From: Citrobacter koseri ATCC BAA-895
GTDB taxonomy: Bacteria > Pseudomonadota > Gammaproteobacteria > Enterobacterales > Enterobacteriaceae
DNA: 64,000 nt
NCBI RefSeq assembly: GCF_000018045.1
Contig: NC_009792.1
Location: forward strand, 3,844,001-3,908,000
Direction of reading: 5' to 3'
Under the pieces are notes generated by a model that ran no database searches, was not told the origin of the DNA, and was given only the letters and a program-made list of their open reading frames with translations. The position numbers were made by a program, and so were the translations under genes. Of this stretch, positions 46,601 through 55,541 are shown one piece after another (position 1 is the stretch's first letter; the number at the start of each line of letters is the position of its first letter).

Positions 46601-47177
46601 GCGCCCGGGGGCCTTTCCACGCTTCAAAGACAACCTGGGCAATTTCGCGCGGCAGCGGATAACAGTGACGCCGCCAGAAGTCGGCGCAGGCCTGATAGCG
46701 CAGAAGGGATTCATCTTCGATTAATTGCTGCTCGAACAGCATGCCGGACTCAAACGCATTCAGGCTGAGCATGCGCTGGCAAAAACCGTGGATGGTGAAT
46801 ACCGCCGCCTCATCCATCTGTCTTTCCGCCAACAGTAACCACTGCGCCGCCTGCTTTTTATCCTCGATCTCTTCCAGCAGGCGGGCATATAACGGGTTAT
46901 CGGTAGTTTCACGCAGACAGGCAATGCGCAGTTCATGGATGTTGCTGCGGATGCGGCCGCGTAACTCTTCGGTGGCCGCCTCGGTAAACGTCACGACCAA
47001 CAGTTCTTCCACGGTCAGCCGTCGGGGAAAGGCGGCAGAGCCGCCCAATCCGAGCAGCAGGCGCAGATACAACGCGGCGATAGTAAACGTTTTGCCAGTG
47101 CCCGCAGAGGCTTCAATCAGACGCTCGCCCGTGAGGGGCAAGCGTAAAGGATCAAGGGACTCAGCGGCATCATTCAT
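43632..47177 (-). CDS. recB: RecBCD subunit RecB (helicase/nuclease)
   Basis: 3'-5' SF1A helicase, Chi-regulated nuclease and RecA loader. It has 1181 residues from the ATG at 47177. Walker A ASAGTGKT is near residue 24-31, with DEFQDTDPQQYRIF, GDPKQAIYAFRGAD, TIHKSKGLEYP and YVALTRS as helicase motifs. The C-terminal nuclease has LLDYKSNWLG with the metal-binding D-x-K. The start overlaps the ptrA end by 8 bp; a GTG three codons earlier is also open. Confidence 0.97.
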   Translation of the reverse strand: MNDAAESLDPLRLPLTGERLIEASAGTGKTFTIAALYLRLLLGLGGSAAFPRRLTVEELLVVTFTEAATEELRGRIRSNIHELRIACLRETTDNPLYARLLEEIEDKKQAAQWLLLAERQMDEAAVFTIHGFCQRMLSLNAFESGMLFEQQLIEDESLLRYQACADFWRRHCYPLPREIAQVVFEAWKGPRALLKDIDRYLQGEAPVIKAPPPSDETLASRHEHILSRINALKQQWCASVDELDGVIESSGIDRRKFNRGNQTKWIEKITAWAQAETQTYQLPDALEKFSRRFLEERTKAGGITPQHPLFVAIEELLAEPLTIKDLLITRALAEIRETVAQEKQRRGELGFDDMLSRLDVALRSNSGDALASAIRGRFPVAMIDEFQDTDPQQYRIFRRIWRHQPDTALLLIGDPKQAIYAFRGADIFTYMKARSEVSAHYTLDTNWRSAPGMVNSVNTLFSQMNDAFMFREIPFAPVKSAQKNQSLRFVLNGETQPAMNMWLMEGESCGIGDYQSYMAQVCATQIRDWLKAGQTGDALLVSEKTSRPVRASDISVLVRSRQEAAQIRDALTLLAIPSVYLSNRDSVFETLEAQEMLWILQAVMTPERENTLRSAMAASMMGLTAQDIETLNNDENAWDAVVEEFDGYRQIWHKRGVMPMLRALMSARNIAENLLATAGGERRLTDILHISELLQEAGSQLESEHALVRWLSQHILEPDSNAASQQLRLESDKHLVKIVTIHKSKGLEYPLVWLPFITHFRVQDQAFYHDRNSFDAVLDLSHAEESVELAEAERLAEDLRLLYVALTRSVWHCSLGVAPLVRRRGDKKGDTDVHQSALGRLLQKGEPKDAAGLRACIDALCGEDITCRTPAEPDSERWQVTEASRAALSARALRRMPADNWRVTSYSGLQQQGHSVAQDLIPRLDVDAAGVGDVVEEPELTPHQFPRGASPGTFLHSLFEDLDFTQPVDPAWVREKLELGGYDAHWEPVLTQWLDAVLQAPLTERGVSLRHLSAREKQVEMAFYLPIAQPLIASQLDALIRRFDPLSAGCPPLDFMQVRGMLKGFIDLVFRHEGRYYLLDYKSNWLGEDSTAYTQEAMASAMQAHRYDLQYQLYTLALHRYLRHRIADYDYERHFGGVIYLFLRGVDREYPRQGIFSTRPDGELIALMDEMFAGVVAEEAQ

Positions 47178-50058
47178 TCTTTTCACTCATCAGGGGTAAG
47201 GTTTGCTGCAACGCGCTGACGTTCTCCCACACTTTCCAGCCTTCCAGGCGCACGTACTCTGCTTTCCCGTTCTGACTGCCGGAAACCTGTGACAGTATCG
47301 CCATGCCTTGCGGCTCAACCACCGCCTGATGGAAGAAATCGGCAAGTTTTTGCGGCGTCAGCAGTTTAATCTGAGCCACGATTTTATCACGTGAATCAAA
47401 GCGCATATTGCCGCGATCGAAATCTTTGCTTAATTTCGACGCTTCTTCGCCCAGCGTTTGCGGCGCTTGCAACATCTGCGCGATGATCGCCTGCTGAATT
47501 TGCGCAAACTCTTCCGGCGTCATCGCCCGCAGCTTCGCTTCCGCCGTTGGGAAGAATGCTTTGTAACGCTCCCAGAGATAAGACGGTTGCTTGTCGCTGC
47601 TTTGCAGCAAGAAACCCATCCCCCACTGACGCCCGACGCTCATCGGGAAAGCGAACACCGCATAACCTAACTGTTCTTCAGTACGCAACTGATTATAGAA
47701 CCACGGCTGAACGATTTGCCCTAACATCGCGCTGTAGGCTGAACTGGCATATTCATCGTAACCGGTTGGAACGAATACCGCCGCCAGCGCGGAGTCAGTG
47801 CTGCTTCCCGCCTTCTCAAAGATGACCGACTGCTTTTTATCCACCAGTACGTCTTTATTGCGACACCACTCTGAACCGTTGGCGCCAAGCTGCTGTTGGA
47901 TATCCCGCGCCATGGTTTTCACCTGCGCTTCGCGCATATTGCCAATCACCAGGAACTCCGGTCGCGCGCCTGCTTTTAACGTATCGCGGTAAGCCATGAC
48001 CTCTTTCAGCGTGATCGAAGGCAACAGCTTACGGCGTTCATCACGCTGGAAGTAAGGCACCTGAGAAAGCATCTGTGCCGGCATAATCGCCTGATCGTAG
48101 GCCTTCCCTTTTTCTGCGGAATCCATCATCTGCGCATACCAGGATTTCGCCTGTTCCAGCTGTTCTTCCGTCGCGGTGTAGCTGAAATACCCTTCCAGCA
48201 ATGCCTGGAAAAGCTGCGGCAAGCGTTGCGTGTAACCGTTCGCGTTAAGCATCAGGCCATTGTTGGCGTTGGTGGAAAAGCCAATCCCGCCGACCGATGC
48301 CTGGTTGCTTAACTGGTCGAGCGCGATCCCCGCGAGATAATCGTTTAACGCAAACATCACCTGGTTTCTGGCGCTGTCCATTGCTTTCGGGTTACGCAGA
48401 ATAACGCTGACATCCGCCTTAGGCTCGCTGGCAAAATAACGGCTCGGCGCATAAACCACGCGCAAATCCGGTTCATCGACAATCAGCTCCGGGTGGGGAT
48501 ATTCCTTCTCCGGTTTGATCAGCGTGAAATCGTCTGGAATATAGGGGTTAAGCTCCGGTAATGACAGCGCAATGCCCTGCGCTTTTTGCTGCCAGTCGGC
48601 GAGCGTTTTGTCGTCGATTTTATTCACCTGATAAGGCGCGTCGACAAAATAGGCCGTTTTGTTGTGCGGTTCCTTCGGGCTGATGTACCAGATACGCGCA
48701 TTCTGCGGCGTCATCATCGCCAGGCGTGATTTCACCGCCGCCGCATCATATTGATCGGCGATATTCACCGCATCCAGCGTATGTTCCACCGGAACGCGAA
48801 TCATCGTATCCGCCAGCCATTCGACGTAATCCATATCACGGGTGATAGAGGGGTAACGGAAGTCGAGATCCAGCACATGCGCCAGCTCATCGAAGTAGCG
48901 TTTATCCACGCCTTTTTCACGTAACAGGTTGAGATAGCTGAAGATGGCGGCGACAACGTCGTCCCGGTTCGCCAGTCCTTTGTCCGTCAGGGTAGCGGAA
49001 ATAGCCAGTACGCCGCTGTTACCGTTAACCACCGGGTCAGAGTCCGCACGAATGCCTTCCACTAATCCTTGTTTTTGCAGCCAGTCGGAGAGCGTTCCCG
49101 GGCTCCGGTTGCCAATCAGGTAGGTCACCAGTTCGTCGGTTTTGCTGCGAAACTGCGCGCTGTTGTTATCAATACGAAACTCTACGCGCAGCACTTTACG
49201 CGGCAGAGCAGGCACATAATGAATGATGATGCCCTTTTGCGCGTCCGTTACTACCGGCACGGTAATTTCCGGCTTTTTGATATTTTTATTCGGCACCCGG
49301 CCATAGGTTTCAGCCGCAATACGCGCCAGTTCCGGCAGCGGTTTGTTACTGTAAATCACCGCCTTCATCAGGTTCGCTGAATAATATTTTTCGTGAAACG
49401 CCTGCAACGCCTGCTGAACCGGATTGCCCGGTTTGTCGCTTAAGGTTTCCAGATTGCCGCCAGAGAAGCGCGAACCCGGGTGCGCCGGGTTGATGGTTTC
49501 TGCGCTGACCTGCGCCATACGCATACCGTCTCGCGTACGCGCCATCGTCAGTTCGGCATTGACCGCATTGCGCTCACGCTCGGCATATTTTTTATCCAGC
49601 AACGGCGTGGCAATGGCATCGGCAAGGCGATCGACCGCACCTGACAGGGCGTCGTTTTCCACCTCCAGATAGAAGGCGGTACGATACGGCGCGGTGCTGG
49701 CATTATGGCTGCCGCCGTGCATTTTAAGGTATTCGGCAAGGCTGTCAGGCTGGGGATATTTTTTAGACCCCATCAGGCTCATATGTTCGAGATAGTGCGC
49801 CAGCCCCTGATGTTCATCGGGGTCCTCCAGCGATCCAACAGGCACCACCAGCGCCGAAAGCGATTTCACCGCTTGCGGGTCGGATACCAGCAAAACCACC
49901 ATGTCATTGTCCAGACGAACCGCCTGATACTGACGCGTATCTTTCTCGCTTTTACGGATGGTTTCCGCCAAAGGCTGCCAACCGGTATCTGCCTGACTTA
50001 AGGGTGCCCAAAGGGCGACAAACAACAATAACGCTTTGAACCAGGTGCTGCGGGGCAT
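47170..50058 (-). CDS. ptrA: protease III (pitrilysin) PtrA
   Basis: Periplasmic zinc protease of the insulinase family degrading small polypeptides. It has 962 residues. A Sec signal peptide (about 23 residues) ends SQA. The inverted zinc motif is H88-YL-E91-H92, with the downstream ligand Glu near 169 in ERNAVNAELTM. It lies between recC and recB in the usual order, and its end overlaps recB although the protease has no known role in recombination. Confidence 0.97.
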   Translation of the reverse strand: MPRSTWFKALLLFVALWAPLSQADTGWQPLAETIRKSEKDTRQYQAVRLDNDMVVLLVSDPQAVKSLSALVVPVGSLEDPDEHQGLAHYLEHMSLMGSKKYPQPDSLAEYLKMHGGSHNASTAPYRTAFYLEVENDALSGAVDRLADAIATPLLDKKYAERERNAVNAELTMARTRDGMRMAQVSAETINPAHPGSRFSGGNLETLSDKPGNPVQQALQAFHEKYYSANLMKAVIYSNKPLPELARIAAETYGRVPNKNIKKPEITVPVVTDAQKGIIIHYVPALPRKVLRVEFRIDNNSAQFRSKTDELVTYLIGNRSPGTLSDWLQKQGLVEGIRADSDPVVNGNSGVLAISATLTDKGLANRDDVVAAIFSYLNLLREKGVDKRYFDELAHVLDLDFRYPSITRDMDYVEWLADTMIRVPVEHTLDAVNIADQYDAAAVKSRLAMMTPQNARIWYISPKEPHNKTAYFVDAPYQVNKIDDKTLADWQQKAQGIALSLPELNPYIPDDFTLIKPEKEYPHPELIVDEPDLRVVYAPSRYFASEPKADVSVILRNPKAMDSARNQVMFALNDYLAGIALDQLSNQASVGGIGFSTNANNGLMLNANGYTQRLPQLFQALLEGYFSYTATEEQLEQAKSWYAQMMDSAEKGKAYDQAIMPAQMLSQVPYFQRDERRKLLPSITLKEVMAYRDTLKAGARPEFLVIGNMREAQVKTMARDIQQQLGANGSEWCRNKDVLVDKKQSVIFEKAGSSTDSALAAVFVPTGYDEYASSAYSAMLGQIVQPWFYNQLRTEEQLGYAVFAFPMSVGRQWGMGFLLQSSDKQPSYLWERYKAFFPTAEAKLRAMTPEEFAQIQQAIIAQMLQAPQTLGEEASKLSKDFDRGNMRFDSRDKIVAQIKLLTPQKLADFFHQAVVEPQGMAILSQVSGSQNGKAEYVRLEGWKVWENVSALQQTLPLMSEKNE

Positions 50059-50239
50059 TCACGAACCTCATCATTAACTTTCTTTCCCGCTCAGGTGAAG
50101 CGCGAGCGCGACGCTGGCGCTTATTGAGCAGGACAAAACTGTGTGCTAAACGAGTCAGCATCTCTTATTGTAAAATCAGTCCGTGACAGAAAACGCATCA
50201 TAAATGAAGCCATTTAATTGCGCAATTTTTATACAGCCC
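50059..50239. other. ptrA-recC spacer
   Basis: 181 bp with no gene. It presumably contains the ptrA-recB-recD promoter and the recC end. I see no clear terminator or recognisable operator. Confidence 0.4.
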
Positions 50240-53200
50240 TCACGACTGATTAAAACGAAATAGCGGTAACAGATAACGTTGAGACTGAGAAATAATGCTC
50301 TCTATCGTCTTCGGCTCCAGCTGACGCCACAACCGTTGATACCAGATATCATCCCCTTCTCCGCGTATCACCATGTTACCTTCATAAGCCTGCAAGAACT
50401 TCGTCCGGGCTTTTTGCAGCGTGTCAGCATCATCTAACATGGCATTATTCGTCGCGTCATAACAAGCTTTTATCCATGCGCCGCCGCTTTCAGGAAGAAC
50501 CAGCAGTGGGGATGACATCCCTTCCCGATAACCGTCAATCAGCTGTGCGAGGTAAGTTAACGCCTGTTCAGCCTCTAACGGCGGGAAGCGCCACTCTCCC
50601 TCTTTACGCAGGAACAAACGACTTTCGCCTTTTCCGCCACAGGCACAATAGACAAGGTGTTCCAGCCAAAGTTGCATTCCCTGCGCAACGCTTATTAAAG
50701 ATGGGCGCCAGCGCAACAAACCGTCTTCCTGCACCTGCGGCAACCACCCCGTGATCTGCACGCCATTGCAGAGCAGATCAACTTCCATACTTTTCCCCGG
50801 CTGACGACACGCGATAATCCTGTCCGCCAGCGACTGCATCTCCTGACGCTGCGTATCCCAGAGGATCTCGCCAAAAGCGCCATACGGGAGATCGCCCGCC
50901 GCCCGGAAGCGACGGAATAAAAGCCCGGCATCCTCTTCTTCGACCAGCGTATTAAGCAACTGCTGATTAAGCTGATAGCGGGTTAGCCCTTCCAGAATGA
51001 ACGGCTCCGTATCGGGAATTTCACTCTCTTCCGCGCGGAAATTCACCTGTAGCCGCATCTGGAAAAACGCCCGCACCGGATGCGCCCAGAAGCGCTGAAG
51101 TTTTTCCAGCGTCAACGTCTCAGGGAGTTCATAGGGCAACGGCTGTACAAAATCAGAGTGGGCCTCGCCTGACTGACTTGCAGCAGGCAGCCATTCGCGC
51201 GCGTAGCTTTGCTGTTCTCCGGGAAGATAGTTTTGCGCATCAAACGGCATCCTCGTGTGCAGGCGAGCGATATGCGCTTTCACGCGGGCCTCGCTCTCAT
51301 CGCTGGTCAGTTCTTCATCTCCCGGCAAATAGTGACTTTGCCCGATATAATCCATCAGTTCCTGCACCAGGACTGACGGGAAACGTTCGCTGTTATCCTG
51401 AATAGAGCGCCCGATGTAGCTGATATAGAGCGTCTGCTGCGCAGAGATTAAGGCCTCAAGGAACAGGTAGCGGTCATCATCGCGACGGCTACGATCCCCG
51501 CGCATCGGTTTCTGACTCATCAGGTCAAAACCGAGCGGCGCCAGCTGACGCGGATAGACGCCGTCATTCATACCAAGGAGACACACAACCTTAAAGGGGA
51601 TAGAACGCATAGGCATGAGCGTACAGATGTTTACCGGCCCCGCCAGAAAACGCTGGCTGATGCGTTCCTGATCCAGCCTTTGCGCCAGCTCGTCCCGTAA
51701 CAGAGACAGCGGCACCGCATCGCCATACTCCGCCTCAAGCCCTTCGGTGATAATCGCCTGCCATTGCTGCTCGATAAGGGTCATTGCGGCTTCCGTTTCC
51801 GCATCGGGCAGGAAAAAGTCATTGAGCATGTCGCGGCAAACCGGGAGCCACTCTTCCAGCGGACGCGCCTGCGCCAGCCCGCGACGCCAGAGGTTCAACT
51901 GCATAAGCAGGGACGCCAGATGCCCGACCAGCTCCGCAATCAGCCCGCTGGACTCGTCATAAGGCAGCACGGACTGCCATTCGCCCTGCGCGCTTTCCAT
52001 CGCGTAACCCAGCAGCATACGCGTCAGGCCAAATTGCCAGGTATGCTGCCCCGTTGCAGGAAGCGCCAGCTCGCGCACGTTGTCGTCATCAATCCCCCAG
52101 CGGATACCCGACTCATTGACCCATAAGCGAAGATAGCGCAGCCCTTCTTCGTTGATGTTAAATCGGGCCGCCAGAACCGGCACGTCCAGCAGCGCCAGCA
52201 CATCTTCAGAGACAAAACGGCTGTCCGGCAACGACAGCAGGCTGATAAACGCCTGCAAAACAGGATGCGACTGACGCGCCCGGCGATCGGAGATGGCATA
52301 AGGCAGATAGCGTTCGGCAGGCGCACTGCCAAATACGGCCTGAATAAAGGGGCTATAGCTGTCGATATCCGCCACCATGACGATAATATCGCGCGGCATC
52401 AGCGTCGGGTCGGCCTCCAGCATCGCCAGCAGACGATCATGCAGGATCTCCACTTCACGCTGCGGGCTATGGCATACGTGAAAGGTCACGCTGGCGTCAT
52501 TCGGGTCAAGCAGACGCTTGTTGTCGCTTCGGGCGTACTCTTCGAGGTTCACCCCAGCCACGGCGCGACTTTCCAGCTCAAGGATGTCCGCCTGAATGTT
52601 ATGAAGCAGATTGTCCGGGGGAATATCGACAAACGCATCCAGTTCCTGTGTGTTTTCCAGTTCGGAAAGCAAGTAAATGTAGTCCCGCCCCAGTTTCCCC
52701 CAGGACGCCAGCATCGGGTTCCCGACATCCTGCTCGCCGTCGCTATTAAATAACTCCCCGGCGCGTTGGTTATCGCGAAACAGCGGTAAGTCGCGCTCCT
52801 CAAAGCTGTGACGACGCTGACGAGCCACCAGTTTTGCCAGCCAGGCAGGATCTCTGATATCCCCCCAGTAATAACGACAGGGGTTAGTGAACAGCAGATG
52901 GATTTCGATGTGCTTTCCCAGCGCCTGCAAGGCCCGGAGATACACCGGCGGCAGCGCGGAAATACCACAAATAAAGACGCGCGAAGGCAGCCCCGTCGGG
53001 CTGGTTGTCGCATTTTCCAGCGTCTGGATAAAACGCTGATACACATTCGCACGGTGCCAGCACGGCTGCCCCAGTTCAGCCGTGTATTCCACCAGCGCCT
53101 TCCACAGCGGCGCCTGCCAGATCTGAGCCTCCCCTAACCCGTCAACCATCTGCCCCGCCTCCCACTGGGTAAGCCAGTCGGGGCGATAGACCAGATACTG

Positions 53201-53608
53201 ATCGAAAAGATCGGCGGCACGCGAGGAAAGCTGGAATAGCTTGCGCTTGTCAGCGTCGTCCGTCAGATAGTGGCGCAGTAGCGTAAAATCTTCACGCTCC
53301 AGCAGTTGCGGCAGCAGCGTCATCAGCTTCCAGCTCATGTTTTGCTTGCTGAACGCGCTCTCTTTCGGGATATCAGGCAGCACGCGTACAAACATATCCC
53401 AGATAAAACTCGCGGGTAGCGGAAAATCGATATTCGCGGCGATACCAAATTTCTGCGAAAGGGTCATTTGCAGCCACTGCGCCATACCGGTACTTTGAAC
53501 CAACACAAGTTCGGGTTCAAAAGGATCGTCAAGCCGATCGCGCTCAACGATGAATTCCATTAACGCTTCCAGCACGTCCAGACGGTTGGAGTGGTAGACC
53601 CTTAACAT
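50240..53608 (-). CDS. recC: RecBCD subunit RecC (Chi recognition)
   Basis: Scaffold subunit of RecBCD with inactive helicase-like and nuclease-like domains; it reads Chi as the 3' strand threads through. It has 1122 residues, identical in length to E. coli. N-terminal MLRVYHSNRLDVLEAL and LVQSTGMAQWLQM, and central LMPMRSIPFKVVCLLGMNDGVYPR are characteristic. It is 12 bp after ppdC, so it may be cotranscribed with the prepilin-like genes. Confidence 0.97.
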   Translation of the reverse strand: MLRVYHSNRLDVLEALMEFIVERDRLDDPFEPELVLVQSTGMAQWLQMTLSQKFGIAANIDFPLPASFIWDMFVRVLPDIPKESAFSKQNMSWKLMTLLPQLLEREDFTLLRHYLTDDADKRKLFQLSSRAADLFDQYLVYRPDWLTQWEAGQMVDGLGEAQIWQAPLWKALVEYTAELGQPCWHRANVYQRFIQTLENATTSPTGLPSRVFICGISALPPVYLRALQALGKHIEIHLLFTNPCRYYWGDIRDPAWLAKLVARQRRHSFEERDLPLFRDNQRAGELFNSDGEQDVGNPMLASWGKLGRDYIYLLSELENTQELDAFVDIPPDNLLHNIQADILELESRAVAGVNLEEYARSDNKRLLDPNDASVTFHVCHSPQREVEILHDRLLAMLEADPTLMPRDIIVMVADIDSYSPFIQAVFGSAPAERYLPYAISDRRARQSHPVLQAFISLLSLPDSRFVSEDVLALLDVPVLAARFNINEEGLRYLRLWVNESGIRWGIDDDNVRELALPATGQHTWQFGLTRMLLGYAMESAQGEWQSVLPYDESSGLIAELVGHLASLLMQLNLWRRGLAQARPLEEWLPVCRDMLNDFFLPDAETEAAMTLIEQQWQAIITEGLEAEYGDAVPLSLLRDELAQRLDQERISQRFLAGPVNICTLMPMRSIPFKVVCLLGMNDGVYPRQLAPLGFDLMSQKPMRGDRSRRDDDRYLFLEALISAQQTLYISYIGRSIQDNSERFPSVLVQELMDYIGQSHYLPGDEELTSDESEARVKAHIARLHTRMPFDAQNYLPGEQQSYAREWLPAASQSGEAHSDFVQPLPYELPETLTLEKLQRFWAHPVRAFFQMRLQVNFRAEESEIPDTEPFILEGLTRYQLNQQLLNTLVEEEDAGLLFRRFRAAGDLPYGAFGEILWDTQRQEMQSLADRIIACRQPGKSMEVDLLCNGVQITGWLPQVQEDGLLRWRPSLISVAQGMQLWLEHLVYCACGGKGESRLFLRKEGEWRFPPLEAEQALTYLAQLIDGYREGMSSPLLVLPESGGAWIKACYDATNNAMLDDADTLQKARTKFLQAYEGNMVIRGEGDDIWYQRLWRQLEPKTIESIISQSQRYLLPLFRFNQS

Positions 53609-53620
53609 AGCAACTCCTGA

Positions 53621-53944
53621 CTACTGACTTTTCGGGCAATGTAAGCGCGACATCTGGCCTTGCCTGCCCAAAGGGGAAATGAGTTTAACGCTGATGCTGA
53701 CACATCCCGCTTGTGTTGTCTGCATTCGGTTGGCCTGCCAGCTTTCGGGAGGTGAAAATGAATACAGCGCCGTTTGCTGCCAGCCATACCGCCAGAGCTG
53801 TTGATATTGCGCCCTGACGACAAGACTCGTCATCAACGCCCGCTGATAACCCGATAACGCGGTGACGGTTATCACCAGCAGCGCCATCGCCAGTATCACT
53901 TCCGGCAGACTAAAACCACGCTGCCTGTTCAGGGTATCTGGCAT
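53621..53944 (-). CDS. ppdC: prepilin peptidase-dependent protein PpdC
   Basis: 107-residue type IV prepilin-like protein. Class III signal QRGFSLPEVILAMALLV has the Gly before the cleavage site and Glu at +5. Part of the ppdA-ppdB-ygdB-ppdC set of minor pseudopilins, here overlapping ygdB by 16 bp. Function of this set in enterobacteria is poorly known; by analogy with GspI/PulI it may help initiate a pilus-like fibre. Confidence 0.93.
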   Translation of the reverse strand: MPDTLNRQRGFSLPEVILAMALLVITVTALSGYQRALMTSLVVRAQYQQLWRYGWQQTALYSFSPPESWQANRMQTTQAGCVSISVKLISPLGRQGQMSRLHCPKSQ

Positions 53945-54336
53945 AACGCCACCTCACTCAACGGGCAAAAATCGCTCCATCCATGCGGAGAAAATACAAC
54001 GCCGCTTTCCTCCCGCGCTCCCAGGCGCCAGACCGATGCGCCATCATACTGCGCAATCAATAAAGCGGTGTTGTTCTCGAGCAGGCGCAGGCAAACGCGG
54101 GCATTCGGCGTGGTGTATTGCCGGCACTCAACCACAGCCTGCGCCGACCATGACTGCATCCTTCCCCATTCCAGCGCCGACTGCGCCACCGCCTGACGCT
54201 GCAAGGCCCGGCTTTCTGTCGCCACCAGAGTGGAAAAGCTCGCCTGCTGCTGGTTTGCCCCCTGAAGCAGCAGGCTGCCCAATACCAGCAGCAAAAGCAC
54301 CATCACCAGAGAGGACACACCCCGTTCACGTTTCAC
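53929..54336 (-). CDS. ygdB: pseudopilin-like protein YgdB
   Basis: 135 residues, starting at GTG (54336) that overlaps the ppdB stop (GTGA). The N-terminus RGVSSLVMVLLLLVLGSLLL looks like a class III signal but lacks Glu at +5, as in GspK/PulK, the tip minor pseudopilin. It may therefore be the GspK-like member of the cluster (inference). Cys residues in VECRQYT, CLRLL and DFCPL suggest a disulfide-bonded periplasmic domain. Confidence 0.9.
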   Translation of the reverse strand: MKRERGVSSLVMVLLLLVLGSLLLQGANQQQASFSTLVATESRALQRQAVAQSALEWGRMQSWSAQAVVECRQYTTPNARVCLRLLENNTALLIAQYDGASVWRLGAREESGVVFSPHGWSDFCPLSEVALCQIP

Positions 54337-54896
54337 AGATTAAACCCGGTGACGCTGTATTGCGCCTCAACAGCGGTTTTAGAAGCCGCTTTACTGCGCC
54401 CCTGAAGAGACAGCGTCAGTACCGGCGCAAAACCGGGCATCTCCTGACGCTCAACGTTAAATGCCTCAATCTGTACCGTATCGGGATCGGTCATTTTATC
54501 CCACCCTTTATCTGCGCATGATGTTGCCCCACGCAATGTTTCCAGCGTTTTATTGTTTAAACGAAACCCGGTCTGTTCGGCCTCTTTTCCCGGCGCAGTC
54601 TCCCAGCGCCCGTTATTATTGGCGTCCCACTGTACGATAACGCACTCCCCCTGCCCGGCAATCACCAGTCCTTTCCCTGTGCAGTTTCCCCGACAATATC
54701 CCGCGCGTTGCAGGTGTTTTGCCACGGTATAAGCACGCTGCCAGATCTCATCTTCCAGCAACAACTGCCGCGTGGTCTGTAGAATCTCACGCTGTAGCGC
54801 GGGTAAAAATCGTGCCGCGCCGAGCAGTAGCATGCTGCTTATCGCCATCGCGATAAGTACCTCCAGCAGAGAAAAACCGCGCTCGTTCATCGACAT
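54333..54896 (-). CDS. ppdB: prepilin peptidase-dependent protein PpdB
   Basis: Minor pseudopilin of 187 residues. Class III signal ERGFSLLEVLIAMAISS with Gly-1 and Glu+5. The ATG at 54896 gives the same length as E. coli and has AGAGG 7 bases ahead; an alternative ATG at 54890 overlaps the ppdA stop in the ATGA form. Coupled with ppdA and ygdB by overlaps. Confidence 0.92.
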   Translation of the reverse strand: MSMNERGFSLLEVLIAMAISSMLLLGAARFLPALQREILQTTRQLLLEDEIWQRAYTVAKHLQRAGYCRGNCTGKGLVIAGQGECVIVQWDANNNGRWETAPGKEAEQTGFRLNNKTLETLRGATSCADKGWDKMTDPDTVQIEAFNVERQEMPGFAPVLTLSLQGRSKAASKTAVEAQYSVTGFNL

Positions 54897-55357
54897 GCTT
54901 CGGCCTCTCGTCCCTCACAGAGCCGGATTCGCCCCCAGGACGAAACCACCAGACGCCATTCGCCCGCGGCGTTTTTCAGGCGGATATGCCCGGCCCAGGC
55001 GGTATTGCGCAGACCAAAAAACGCCAGCGAGGGGGTGATCTCCACCATGTCGATATCGCGCCATGCTGGAATAAAGACAAACGGCGCGTCTGGCGTACAG
55101 GCACCTTGCGCCGAAGCAGCGCTGACAAAGCACCAGCCGCCGCGTTCTCTGATGACCTGAACAATGTGATCCCGGTTGTGCCAGTTCGCATCCTCACGCA
55201 GTTGCAGCAAGTAATCCCGCAGCTGGCTGGCGGTTTGCCATAACCGTTGCTGCTGTTGCCAACGCTGCCAGCCATAGAGTCCTGTGGCGCTAAGGCTAAC
55301 CATAAGAAGCATTGCGACCATTGTTTCAATGAGCGTATAGCCCTGTTGTTTTTTCAT
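54887..55357 (-). CDS. ppdA: prepilin peptidase-dependent protein PpdA
   Basis: Minor pseudopilin, 156 residues from the ATG at 55357 (MKKQQGYTLIETMVAM), with Gly before the cleavage site and Glu at +5; GspH-like. An upstream ATG at 55396 would place 13 extra residues before the signal and is less likely. First gene of ppdA-ppdB-ygdB-ppdC-recC, and separated from thyA by the thyA terminator. Confidence 0.92.
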   Translation of the reverse strand: MKKQQGYTLIETMVAMLLMVSLSATGLYGWQRWQQQQRLWQTASQLRDYLLQLREDANWHNRDHIVQVIRERGGWCFVSAASAQGACTPDAPFVFIPAWRDIDMVEITPSLAFFGLRNTAWAGHIRLKNAAGEWRLVVSSWGRIRLCEGREAEACR

Positions 55358-55488
55358 AGCGGCAGTATGCCGGGGGCGGAGAAAATGACGAGGCAAGAAT
55401 GCAGATTATTCGGCGCGTTACGAGAAATAGTTATCGTATTACAGCACGTTGCAAAAATTCGGGAATCAGCGCCGAAGAATGGCGTACA

Positions 55489-55523
55489 GGATAAAAAAAA
55501 CCGACGCGCAAGGGCGTCGGTTA
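55489..55523 (-). terminator. Rho-independent terminator of thyA
   Basis: On the minus strand CCGACGCCC...GCGTCGG is followed by eight T (plus-strand A run at about 55492-55500), 20 bp after the thyA stop codon. Confidence 0.85.
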
Positions 55524-55541
55524 TGACAGGATGAGCTCAGG

